From Photobacterium kagoshimensis (GTDB taxonomy: Bacteria; Pseudomonadota; Gammaproteobacteria; Enterobacterales; Vibrionaceae): 64,000 bases of DNA. Shown piece by piece: positions 56,751 through 64,000 of the stretch. Position 1 is the stretch's first letter, and each line of letters starts with the position of its first letter. The notes under the pieces are model-generated. The model was not told the origin of the DNA. It saw only the letters and a program-made list of their open reading frames with translations, and ran no database searches. The stretch covers positions 310,001 to 374,000 of the forward strand of contig NZ_JAKJSO010000009.1 of the NCBI RefSeq assembly GCF_050337045.1. Direction: 5' to 3'. Made by a program: the position numbers and the translations under genes.

Positions 56751-58658
56751 TTATTGCTCTAGGTAGGTGTAGCCCTTCAAGCCTTCCGCCAGTTCAGCCA
56801 AAATACTGTCATGTTGATCTTCAGGTAGATGCTGTTTCACCATCAATTCGTACTGGTGTAAGAACTGCTCTGAATCAAGGTGAACATAGCGCAATACATC
56901 ACCCACGCTGTCACCACGCACGATTTGCTCGATGTCATAACTACCAGCTTCATTACAACGAACAATCGCAGTATCAGTATCGCCAAACAAGTTGTGCATA
57001 TTACCAAGCACTTCTTGATAGGCTCCAACCATAAAGAAACCTAAACGATATGGTGATTCATCGGTCCAAGTTGGGACGGCTAGAGTACTTTCAATGCCTT
57101 GGCCTTCCACGTATTGGTCGATAGCACCATCAGAGTCACAGGTGACATCTAAGATCACTGCGCGACGCTCAGGTTCTTTATCCAATTTGCTAAGTGGTAG
57201 CACAGGGAAGATTTGATCAATTCCCCATGCATCTGGCAGTGATTGGAATAGTGAGAAGTTCACAAAGAACTTATCAGCTAAACGCTCGTGCATTTCGTCT
57301 AATAATGGGCGGTGTGCACGGTTTTTAGTTGAGAGTCGCTTCTCTAGTTCGTAGCATAAACGTAAGCTGATTTGTTCAGCCCATGCGCGCTCGGTAAAGC
57401 TCAACATACCCATGGCAAATTGGGTATGCACTTCGGCTAAATCACTTTGGTTATCATGGTAAATTTCAACCAGCGAACGGTGATCGCTCAGTGCTTTCAG
57501 ATCCTGCCAAGAATTCCACATGTTATGTAAAATCAGTGGTGCAGTCGCTTCTGGCGGATACACGGATTCTTGCTTGTAGCTTTCCACACCGACCACATCG
57601 GTAATGAGAACCGCATGGTGCGCTGTTAAGTTACGGCCTGATTCAGAGATGATACGTGGCATACAAATATCATACTCTTTACAGATGTCACCTAGCGTAT
57701 AAACCACGTTATTTGCGTATTCACGCAGGCTGTAGTTCATAGAACAACTACTTTGGCTACGTGTGCCCTCGTAATCCACCGCTAAGCCGCCACCAACATC
57801 GACAGTGGTAATGCCTGCACCCAGTTTGCACAGTTCCGCATAGACACGTCCCGCTTCACCTACACCATTGCGTACATCGCGAATGTTGGCAATTTGAGAC
57901 CCAAGGTGGAAATGCAACAACTGTAAACAGTCTTGCATGTCATTGTCGCGCAGCGTGTTGATTACGGTGAGCACTTGAGAAGCGGATAGACCGAATTTCG
58001 ATTTTTCACCACCGCTTGCTTGCCACTTTCCTTTACCTTGTGAAGAAAGGCGAGCACGCAAACCTAGACGTGGTCTCACGCCGAGTGCTTTTGCCTCTTC
58101 CATCACGGTGCGCAGCTCAGACAGTTTCTCTAGCACGATATACACTTCGTGGCCGAGTTTTTCGCCAATTAAGGCTAAGCGAATGTATTCACGGTCTTTG
58201 TAGCCGTTACAAACAATCACTGAACTTGCTTGTTGCGCCATGGCCAATACAGCCATTAATTCAGGTTTACTGCCTGCTTCTAGGCCCAGTTGACGTTGCT
58301 GTTTAGCGTATTGACTGGCTAAAATTTCACTTACAACAGCATCTTGTTGGTTTACCTTAATTGGGTAAACCGCAAGGTATTCTCCTTGGTAGCCGTAGTG
58401 TTCAATTGCTTGGTTAAAGGTTGAACACAGACTGTCCACCCGATGATGCAAAATATCAGGAAAACGAACTAATACTGGTAGTGATGCTCCTTTGGCAATC
58501 AGCTCATCAGCTAACTGTGAAAGAGCGATGGTATTGTTCGGATTAAGATTGTCAGGCTTTGCAATAACTTCGCCTTGCGCGTTAATGTCAAAGTAGCCTT
58601 GACCCCAGTATGGGGTGTTGTAGACGTCGCGTGCATCATTGATAGACCAATCACTCAT
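56751..58658 (-). CDS. speA: biosynthetic arginine decarboxylase SpeA
   Basis: SpeA decarboxylates arginine to agmatine, using PLP. The 635-residue protein has the PLP-lysine motif (LAVYPIKVNQQDAVV), LEAGSKPELMAVLA, the glycine loop (VDVGGGLAVDYEGT) and the C-terminal catalytic segment VILDVTCDSDGAIDQYV. The ATG at 58658 (MSDWSIND) has GAGGA upstream and matches vibrio SpeA starts. The frame is open 42 codons further to 58784, but that extension shows no homology I recognise. Confidence 0.96.
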   Translation of the reverse strand: MSDWSINDARDVYNTPYWGQGYFDINAQGEVIAKPDNLNPNNTIALSQLADELIAKGASLPVLVRFPDILHHRVDSLCSTFNQAIEHYGYQGEYLAVYPIKVNQQDAVVSEILASQYAKQQRQLGLEAGSKPELMAVLAMAQQASSVIVCNGYKDREYIRLALIGEKLGHEVYIVLEKLSELRTVMEEAKALGVRPRLGLRARLSSQGKGKWQASGGEKSKFGLSASQVLTVINTLRDNDMQDCLQLLHFHLGSQIANIRDVRNGVGEAGRVYAELCKLGAGITTVDVGGGLAVDYEGTRSQSSCSMNYSLREYANNVVYTLGDICKEYDICMPRIISESGRNLTAHHAVLITDVVGVESYKQESVYPPEATAPLILHNMWNSWQDLKALSDHRSLVEIYHDNQSDLAEVHTQFAMGMLSFTERAWAEQISLRLCYELEKRLSTKNRAHRPLLDEMHERLADKFFVNFSLFQSLPDAWGIDQIFPVLPLSKLDKEPERRAVILDVTCDSDGAIDQYVEGQGIESTLAVPTWTDESPYRLGFFMVGAYQEVLGNMHNLFGDTDTAIVRCNEAGSYDIEQIVRGDSVGDVLRYVHLDSEQFLHQYELMVKQHLPEDQHDSILAELAEGLKGYTYLEQ

Positions 58659-59271
58659 GTTTTTTCCTCGATCAGTGATTGCGGGCAAGCAGCAGGCATT
58701 TATGACAGCAGTTGAAAGGTATGCTGTTAGGCTGCAAGCACCAAGTGGATAATATTCATCAGGCATACGAAAGGGTGTCGTCATTTAAAAAGCGAGATAG
58801 AGCGCTTTAGAAAATGATACGTATCGTAAGCTGAGTGAAACCGATTAAGCCATATTAATCAGGCTAACGAAGCTCGTTGACTTCGCCTTAATGACGTCCT
58901 TTTCTTGCGACGGGCCATTGATGTCGACGGCGTTAGCGTAATTTTTTGAGAGGGAATATTGGCTGCGTTATCGCAAACGGTCACTAGACTAAGTTGTACT
59001 AGTGCATCGTGGATTGCGAGAGGTTTCATTGGCATTCCTACATGGCCGTGCTGTCAAAAAGTTCACGGTATGAAAGAAAGATGAGGTTCATGGCTGAACC
59101 CGTCTACACCTCGGTTGAATAAGTATAGTGAGACAACTGGGTGCGGTGCGATTAAACAACTGAATACAAAATGAGGCAAATAAAATAATTTCATCGCGAC
59201 GATGAATTATTTTGATGGTGACGTAGCAGGCTTGAAAACAGGGAGGTAACGAGGAGATAGGGTGGTTTTGA
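58659..59271. other. 613-bp intergenic region upstream of speA
   Basis: No gene seen. It contains a perfect ten-bp palindrome GATACGTATC (58816-58825) about 165 bases before the speA start, a possible operator. Short inverted repeats such as AACGA/TCGTT occur around 58865-58880 in what would be the speA leader. No promoter could be placed with confidence. Confidence 0.4.
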
Positions 59272-59304
59272 TAGATAAATAAAACCCAGCATAATGCTGG
59301 GTTT
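59272..59304 (-). terminator. infA terminator
   Basis: AAACCCAGCA/TGCTGGGTTT ten-bp stem with a three-base loop; on the minus strand followed by TTTATTTAT. Confidence 0.85.
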
Positions 59305-59331
59305 CATCTGCATTCTTTAATCTATAAAAGA

Positions 59332-59550
59332 TTAACGAGCACGGAAGACGATACGGCCTTTAGTTAGGTCGTATGGAGTCAGTTCCACAGTTACTTTGTC
59401 GCCAGTAAGAATACGGATGTAGTTTTTGCGCATTTTACCAGAGATGTGAGCGGTAACAACGTGACCGTTTTCTAGCTCAACGCGGAACATTGTGTTAGGT
59501 AGTGTATCAAGTACAGTACCTTGCATTTCAATTACGTCTTCTTTTGCCAT
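59332..59550 (-). CDS. infA: translation initiation factor IF-1
   Basis: IF-1 binds the A site of the 30S subunit during initiation. The 72-residue S1-fold protein (MAKEDVIEMQGTVLDTLPN to GRIVFRAR) is nearly identical to other bacterial IF-1. AAGAGG lies upstream of the start. It is near aat and bpt, as in many gammaproteobacteria, but about 215 bases separate it from bpt, so it probably has its own promoter. Confidence 0.99.
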   Translation of the reverse strand: MAKEDVIEMQGTVLDTLPNTMFRVELENGHVVTAHISGKMRKNYIRILTGDKVTVELTPYDLTKGRIVFRAR

Positions 59551-59766
59551 TGAATCCTCTTAGGCTACCAGCCATTCTTCTGATCGGGCTGGATAATGCC
59601 TCGAAACTGTTTGAGTGTAAAGTTTAGGACGCAATTTTACCCTTGCAGGGATCCTTTGTCAGCTTTTGTTCTGGATTAATACGGATTTATTTATCTTTTT
59701 GTGTAAATAGAGCCCACAGTTGCAACCAAAATATGTTTGAGAGCATGAAATTAGAGCAATATAAGC

Positions 59767-60462
59767 TTATTCCGAATGCCACTGACCATTGATGAGTTTT
59801 TGGTGAGGCTGAAAGCGCACTTTGTAATTCATCGCTTTACAGTCGTCAATTTGATACCCAGGGTAAAGCCAGCGCCGACCCGTATTACGAGAATACTGGA
59901 TCTGGAATAGTACACAGAGTGTCCCAAGAGACAGTGGGGAGTCAGGATCGAAAAAACTATAGACCGCACTCAAAGCATGTTCAAAAACATCAGTAACCGC
60001 AATTGCGATGAGTGTGTTGCCTTCATAAACATGAAGGAACAAGCTATCCATCCACTCCGCAGTACTAAACTCAAAGAAGTGTTCCTTGTTGGGCGGGTAC
60101 ATGGAGCCATCAGCATGTCGAGCTGTGATGTACTTTTCATACAGGGTAAACCAATCAGAGTCTAATTGAGATTTAAATTCCCACCGCAGCTTTTTCATCT
60201 GGTTAAGTTGGCGCTTTTGACTTTTGGAGGGCGAAAATAAGAAACAATCGACCCGCAAAGGTACGCAGGCTTGGCAGGCGGTACACATAGGTTTGTAGAT
60301 CGCTTTGCCACTACGACGATAACCAGATGCAATTAAGAGTTGATAGCCATGTGGACTTAACCACTCAGGGTCTATCACCACGCCGAGCTGCTCTTGCTGG
60401 TTGGGGAGATAATTACACCCTGATGTCGGCGTTAATCCGATACGAAAACTAAGATCATTCAT
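59767..60462 (-). CDS. bpt: aspartate/glutamate leucyltransferase Bpt
   Basis: Bpt adds Leu from leucyl-tRNA to proteins with N-terminal Asp or Glu, marking them for ClpS/ClpAP. The 231-residue protein of the arginyltransferase family has the N-terminal cysteine cluster YKPMCTACQACVPLRVD. It also has DGSMYPPNKEHFFEF, the acetyltransferase-like LGTLCVLFQIQYSR, and WLYPGYQIDDCKAMNYK. It starts two bases after the aat stop, so the two are co-translated. Recent names include bpt; older annotations call it ate. Confidence 0.96.
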   Translation of the reverse strand: MNDLSFRIGLTPTSGCNYLPNQQEQLGVVIDPEWLSPHGYQLLIASGYRRSGKAIYKPMCTACQACVPLRVDCFLFSPSKSQKRQLNQMKKLRWEFKSQLDSDWFTLYEKYITARHADGSMYPPNKEHFFEFSTAEWMDSLFLHVYEGNTLIAIAVTDVFEHALSAVYSFFDPDSPLSLGTLCVLFQIQYSRNTGRRWLYPGYQIDDCKAMNYKVRFQPHQKLINGQWHSE

Positions 60463-60464
60463 GG

Positions 60465-61178
60465 TTACTCTATTGGCATCTCTAAAATTTGTGGGGTGAA
60501 GCAGCCAGTTTCAAGTATGGCATTTTTTGCCTCGCAAAGGTGTGCCAAAAATGGTTCACGTTCGCATGTACTTGCGCCAAGGGATTGCAGATGGTCATTC
60601 ATGATCTGACAATCAATCAGTGAACCACCATGGGCTTTGAAATGTCTGATAAAGTACCAGAGTGCAATTTTTGATGCGTTGTCTGCAAGGGTAAACATTG
60701 ACTCGCCACAAAAAACGGAGCCAACCTGAATGCCGTATAACCCCCCGACTAAACGGCCGTCTAACCAGACTTCGACCGAATGGCAGTACCCTTGTAAATG
60801 CATGGCTTTATAGGCGGCAATCATTTCAGGCATGATCCACGTTTCTTCCGGGCCACGACAAGCCGCACATTGCTCGATAACCTCAGCACAGGCGTGGTTC
60901 AGGGTGATCTGGTAACCTGACTTACGAGCGAATTTACGCAGGCTTTTACTGGGCTTGAAGGTGTCGGGGCAAAAGACAGCACGAGGTGCAGGGCTCCACC
61001 ATAAAATGGGCTCGCCTTCTGAGTACCAAGGGAAGATGCCTTGTTGATAGGCGGCCAGTAAGCGTTGCGGTGATAGATCGCCGCCAAACGCAAGGAGGCC
61101 ATTAGGCTCATCAAGAGCACGAATTGGATGCGGAAATTGAGTTGTTGATAAACTCAATTCAGGTAAATAAATAGCCAT
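60465..61178 (-). CDS. aat: leucyl/phenylalanyl-tRNA--protein transferase Aat
   Basis: Aat adds Leu or Phe to proteins with N-terminal Arg or Lys, creating N-degrons for ClpS. The 237-residue protein shows the core GLLAFGGDLSPQRLLAAYQ, GIFPWYSEGEPILWWSPAPR, SVEVWLDGRLVGGLYGIQVG and SLIDCQIMNDHLQSLGA. It is the first gene of the aat-bpt pair and is divergent from the glycine-zipper gene, with 37 bases between their starts. Confidence 0.98.
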   Translation of the reverse strand: MAIYLPELSLSTTQFPHPIRALDEPNGLLAFGGDLSPQRLLAAYQQGIFPWYSEGEPILWWSPAPRAVFCPDTFKPSKSLRKFARKSGYQITLNHACAEVIEQCAACRGPEETWIMPEMIAAYKAMHLQGYCHSVEVWLDGRLVGGLYGIQVGSVFCGESMFTLADNASKIALWYFIRHFKAHGGSLIDCQIMNDHLQSLGASTCEREPFLAHLCEAKNAILETGCFTPQILEMPIE

Positions 61179-61215
61179 ATAATCAAACTAATAACTGTTA
61201 GTAGGGAAATTATAT

Positions 61216-61677
61216 ATGAGAAAGTTGTTAATGTTACTGCTAATCGTCCCTCTGACGTTGACAGCGGCCCCTTATAAACGCAATGAAGCGCGCGCAGTGA
61301 ACCAGATTGTCTTTGGGCATGTTGACTCTGTTCGTTATATTACTCAGCAAGAGGTGATTAACTCGCAACATAATGGCTGGGAAACCCTATTAGGGGGCGT
61401 TGTCGGCGGCTTGATTGGTAACCAATTTGGTGGTGGTCGAGGCCGTGAAGTTGCCACTGCTGTGGGGGTTGTGGCTGGGGCTGGCTATGCGCATAATCGG
61501 CAGAATACACAGCAAGTGATTCAATATCGCTTGGTTGAGCTATTGATTAAAAGCGAAGAGGGTAAGTTCATTGATGTGATTCAAGATGTTGATCAAAGTA
61601 TGATTTTCAATCGTGGTGATAATGTCCGTATTTTATATTTCAATGACGGGGTACGTGTAGACAAAACGTATCCGTAA
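61216..61677 (+). CDS. glycine-zipper 2TM-domain envelope protein
   Basis: A 153-residue precursor with a signal peptide (MRKLLMLLLIVPLTLTAAPY). A Gly-rich membrane-inserting hairpin follows (LLGGVVGGLIGNQFGGGRGR, then VATAVGVVAGAGYAHN), the glycine-zipper 2TM pattern of outer-membrane proteins such as SlyB. The C-terminal part is beta-rich (VIQYRLVELLIKSEEGK). No lipobox Cys is present. It may be an outer-membrane integrity protein; specific function unknown. Monocistronic, ending at a bidirectional terminator. Confidence 0.85.
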   Translation: MRKLLMLLLIVPLTLTAAPYKRNEARAVNQIVFGHVDSVRYITQQEVINSQHNGWETLLGGVVGGLIGNQFGGGRGREVATAVGVVAGAGYAHNRQNTQQVIQYRLVELLIKSEEGKFIDVIQDVDQSMIFNRGDNVRILYFNDGVRVDKTYP

Positions 61678-61726
61678 ACAGTTCCTAATTATGGCGCTAC
61701 TAGCGATGGCGTTAGTGCGATATAAA

Positions 61727-61759
61727 AGAAAACGGGTGACCACTGGCCACCCGTTTTTA
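61727..61759. terminator. bidirectional terminator between the glycine-zipper gene and cydC
   Basis: AAAACGGGTG/CACCCGTTTT ten-bp stem with T-runs on both strands, between convergent genes. Confidence 0.9.
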
Positions 61760-61776
61760 TACTATTGTTCGCTATT

Positions 61777-63498
61777 TTAAAGGCGGTTGCACAACTCAGT
61801 GTAACGACCATTGCGCTCAAGCAGTGCCTGATGCTTGCCTTGTTCGATGATCTGCCCTTCATCCATCAAGCAAATGTGGTCCATTTGATCTAAGCCAACA
61901 AGACGGTGGGTAATGAAGAGTACCGTTTTGTCTTTCGCGTGATCCATTAATAAACGCAGAATTTGCTGTTCGGTACGACGGTCTAGTCCTTCTGTTGGTT
62001 CATCCAAAAGTAGGATCGGCGCATCGTGTAATAAGGCACGCGCAATACCAATACGACGGCGTTCCCCCCCCGAGATCTGACGACCTCCTTCACCTAACCA
62101 GGTATCCAGTGCTTTATCTTCAAGCAAAGCATCAAGGCCGACTTGTTGCAGCGCGGCTGCTAATTCCGCATCGGTGGCTTTGGGCTTGGCTAACAATAAG
62201 TTTTCACGTAGTGAACCATTGAACACGTCGACTCGCTGGCTGACAACCGTAATGGCATCACGTAGTGAAGCTTCATGCCATTGTGGCAGTGCGATGCCAT
62301 CAATGCTGATACTACCTTGCTGTGGATCCCAGCTACGGGTCAGTAGTTGCAATAAGGTGGATTTACCACAGCCAGTTCGGCCCAGTAACGCGAGTTTTTG
62401 ACCGGCTTGCAGGTTAACCGACACTTGGTGAAGCACTGGCTGATCACTGCCGTAGTAGGTGTAACTGATGTTATCGATAGTGATATCACCACGCACAACC
62501 GCTTGATGGCCATTAGGGTCAAACGGCGTATCAGGTGTCGCTTCGATGATTTCATTTAAACGACGCGCCGAAGTTAGAGTTTGTCCTAAGTACTGGAAGG
62601 CACCCGCAACAGGCATCATCATCTCGAAACTCGCCATCGTGGCAAAGGCAACCAAGGCGATGAAAGGATCTGGCAGGTTACCGCCAACCCCATCTGCGGC
62701 AATCCAAGTGATCAGCACTAGAGTCCAACCGGTAGAGGCCATCAAAATCGCATTGGCAAAACCTGTTAGCGACGCCATTTTACGTTGCGCATCTAACAGA
62801 CTGTCTTGCTCTTGCTCGGCTTCTTGGCGGTAACGTTTCTCTGCGTTAAACAGCAGTAATTCGGCATGGCCTTGTAACCAATCAAGCAGTTTTACTCGAT
62901 AGTTTGCTTTGGCCATGGTTAGGGCTTCACCGTTGGCTTTACCTAGTCGGTAGAAGATCACAGGTAAGGTGAGCATCAAACACAGCAGGATAGCACCAAG
63001 GGTCAGGCCGATAGCCATATCGAAGTAGCACAAGAAAGCAGTAATCGACATTAAGCCAATTACGCCAATCACTAATGGGCTGATCAAACGAAGATAGACA
63101 TGGTCCATTGCATCGACATCGGCCACTAAGCGGTTCAATAAATCAGCATCGCGCAGGTTGGTCTGACGGCCTGGAATAAGAGGCGTTAACTTGCGGAAGA
63201 AGAACAGGCGTAAATCAGCCAGCAACTTGAATGTTGCATTGTGGCTGACGACGCGCTCACCCCAACGCCCCGCGGTTCTGGCCATGGAAAAGCCACGAAC
63301 GCCTGCGCCAGGTAACATATAGTTAAAGGTTTCGCGTGCAATGGTTAAGCCAGCAATCGCAGACGCCGAAATAAACCAACCAGATAAGGTTAATAGGCTC
63401 ATTGCCGCCAGTACCGTACCTAAGCCCAGCAGCATACCCAGTGTCAGACCAAACCAGTGCTTACGGTACAGTTTTAGGTAAGGGAGTAAATCACGCAT
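61777..63498 (-). CDS. cydC: heterodimeric ABC transporter subunit CydC
   Basis: CydC forms with CydD an inner-membrane ABC exporter of glutathione and cysteine, also reported to move haem-related compounds, and needed for assembly of cytochrome bd. The 573-residue protein joins six membrane helices (about 1-310) to an ATPase with Walker A (LLGRTGCGKST), signature (ISGGERRRIGIARALL) and Walker B (ILLLDEPTEGLD). It overlaps the cydD stop by eight bases, so the pair is coupled. Its clients CydABX lie about 50 kb away in this window. Confidence 0.97.
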   Translation of the reverse strand: MRDLLPYLKLYRKHWFGLTLGMLLGLGTVLAAMSLLTLSGWFISASAIAGLTIARETFNYMLPGAGVRGFSMARTAGRWGERVVSHNATFKLLADLRLFFFRKLTPLIPGRQTNLRDADLLNRLVADVDAMDHVYLRLISPLVIGVIGLMSITAFLCYFDMAIGLTLGAILLCLMLTLPVIFYRLGKANGEALTMAKANYRVKLLDWLQGHAELLLFNAEKRYRQEAEQEQDSLLDAQRKMASLTGFANAILMASTGWTLVLITWIAADGVGGNLPDPFIALVAFATMASFEMMMPVAGAFQYLGQTLTSARRLNEIIEATPDTPFDPNGHQAVVRGDITIDNISYTYYGSDQPVLHQVSVNLQAGQKLALLGRTGCGKSTLLQLLTRSWDPQQGSISIDGIALPQWHEASLRDAITVVSQRVDVFNGSLRENLLLAKPKATDAELAAALQQVGLDALLEDKALDTWLGEGGRQISGGERRRIGIARALLHDAPILLLDEPTEGLDRRTEQQILRLLMDHAKDKTVLFITHRLVGLDQMDHICLMDEGQIIEQGKHQALLERNGRYTELCNRL

Positions 63499-64000
63499 CG
63501 AGATCCCTCATATCTTTGTTCGCTAACATTTCAGCAAGCAGACCTTGTTCACGAATCGTATCGAAATGACCATCTTGCACCAATTGGCCGTTATCCATCA
63601 CAAAGACACGATCCATCATTGAGAGTTGATCAAGGCGATGACTCACCATCAGTGTGGTTTGGCCACGCACAGCGATAGATAAACTATCGAGTACAAGGCG
63701 CTCGCTATTTGCATCTAGGCTGGCGGTAGGCTCATCAAGTAGCCAGAAAGCCCCGTTTTGTAACATGGCACGGGCAACAGCAATACGCTGAGCCTGACCG
63801 ACCGATAAGCCACCTGAGCGATCACCAACAATATGTTGATCACCTAACTCTAAGCGGTTGATGAATTCATCGGCATAAGCTTGTTGGCTAACTTGACGAA
63901 CGTGCTCATCGGTCGCAAGGGGATTACCCAGTGTGATGTTATCGCGCACAGTGCCATGAACCAGCATGGGGTTTTGACCCACCCAGCTGATCGCTTGGCG
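63491..64000 (-). CDS. cydD: heterodimeric ABC transporter subunit CydD (partial, N-terminus outside window)
   Basis: Only the C-terminal 169 residues are present; the frame is open to the right edge (ending residues RQAISWVGQNPM at the boundary). They cover the second half of the ATPase domain: Q-loop region (WVGQNPMLVHGTVRDNI), signature (LSVGQAQRIAVARAML), Walker B (FWLLDEPTASLD) and the H-loop (LMVSHRLDQL). The order cydD-cydC and the eight-base overlap match other gammaproteobacteria, which fixes the identity despite truncation. Confidence 0.95.
   Translation of the reverse strand, partial: RQAISWVGQNPMLVHGTVRDNITLGNPLATDEHVRQVSQQAYADEFINRLELGDQHIVGDRSGGLSVGQAQRIAVARAMLQNGAFWLLDEPTASLDANSERLVLDSLSIAVRGQTTLMVSHRLDQLSMMDRVFVMDNGQLVQDGHFDTIREQGLLAEMLANKDMRDLDA

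Noticed and set aside
58659..58784. 42-codon in-frame N-terminal extension of speA
   Set aside because: A good ribosome-binding site and homology support the ATG at 58658; the extension has neither.
1..64000. CRISPR arrays, insertion sequences, integrons, restriction or other defence systems
   Set aside because: No regularly spaced repeats, transposase, integrase, methylase or nuclease clusters were found on reading both strands.

Overview
The window is about 64 kb of ordinary chromosome from a gammaproteobacterium of the family Vibrionaceae, most likely a Photobacterium or a close relative. Several things point there: a luxO-luxU pair with a divergently transcribed Qrr small RNA, the yvcK-moa block next to luxU, the order clpS-clpA-cspD-icd, and orthologues with typical Vibrionaceae protein lengths. 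The genus is an inference from gene content; no rRNA or other taxonomic marker is present. Nearly all genes are core housekeeping genes, and no phage, insertion sequence, integron or CRISPR array was seen.

Layout. 1-2.6 kb (minus): cmoB (cut by the left edge), cmoA and yecE. 2.9-8.0 kb (plus): aspS behind a structured leader, yebC, ruvC, and the SOS-controlled ruvAB pair. 8.0-9.0 kb: a gene-poor stretch holding a possible CRP-controlled small transcript on the minus strand with a 24-codon ORF, then the FNR-box-rich control region of cydABX-ybgE (9.0-12.1 kb). 12.3-17.6 kb: the Tol-Pal operon ybgC-tolQRAB-pal-cpoB. 17.8-19.9 kb: nadA and a BASS-family transporter. 20-22 kb: a UPF0149 gene, two tRNA-Ser genes followed by degenerate tRNA-derived repeats, and two small genes. 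22.8-28 kb: uvrB, the quorum-sensing module qrr-luxO-luxU, and yvcK. 28-31.8 kb: a LON-domain protein, a small protein, and moaACDE behind a Moco riboswitch.

32-36.1 kb is the least conserved part: an unknown EGHHR-motif protein, two exported proteins (one a retropepsin-PDZ protein), a DUF2975 membrane protein with an Xre-type regulator, and two very small ORFs that each have a terminator. 36.5-42.2 kb is a complete oppABCDF oligopeptide transporter. 42.2-50.7 kb (minus): roxA, norW, norV, purB, hflD, mnmA and rluE. 50.8-55.7 kb: icd, cspD, clpS and clpA. 55.7-61.2 kb (minus): speB, speA, infA, bpt and aat. 61.2-64 kb: a glycine-zipper protein, cydC, and cydD (cut by the right edge).

Working units. 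clpS, clpA, bpt and aat together supply most of the bacterial N-degron pathway. CydDC is needed to assemble the cytochrome bd oxidase encoded by cydABX, about 50 kb away in the same window. cmoA/cmoB, mnmA and the two tRNA-Ser genes concern tRNA and decoding; ruvABC and uvrB concern DNA repair; norVW detoxifies nitric oxide. Many gene ends carry clear intrinsic terminators, several of them usable from both strands between convergent genes.
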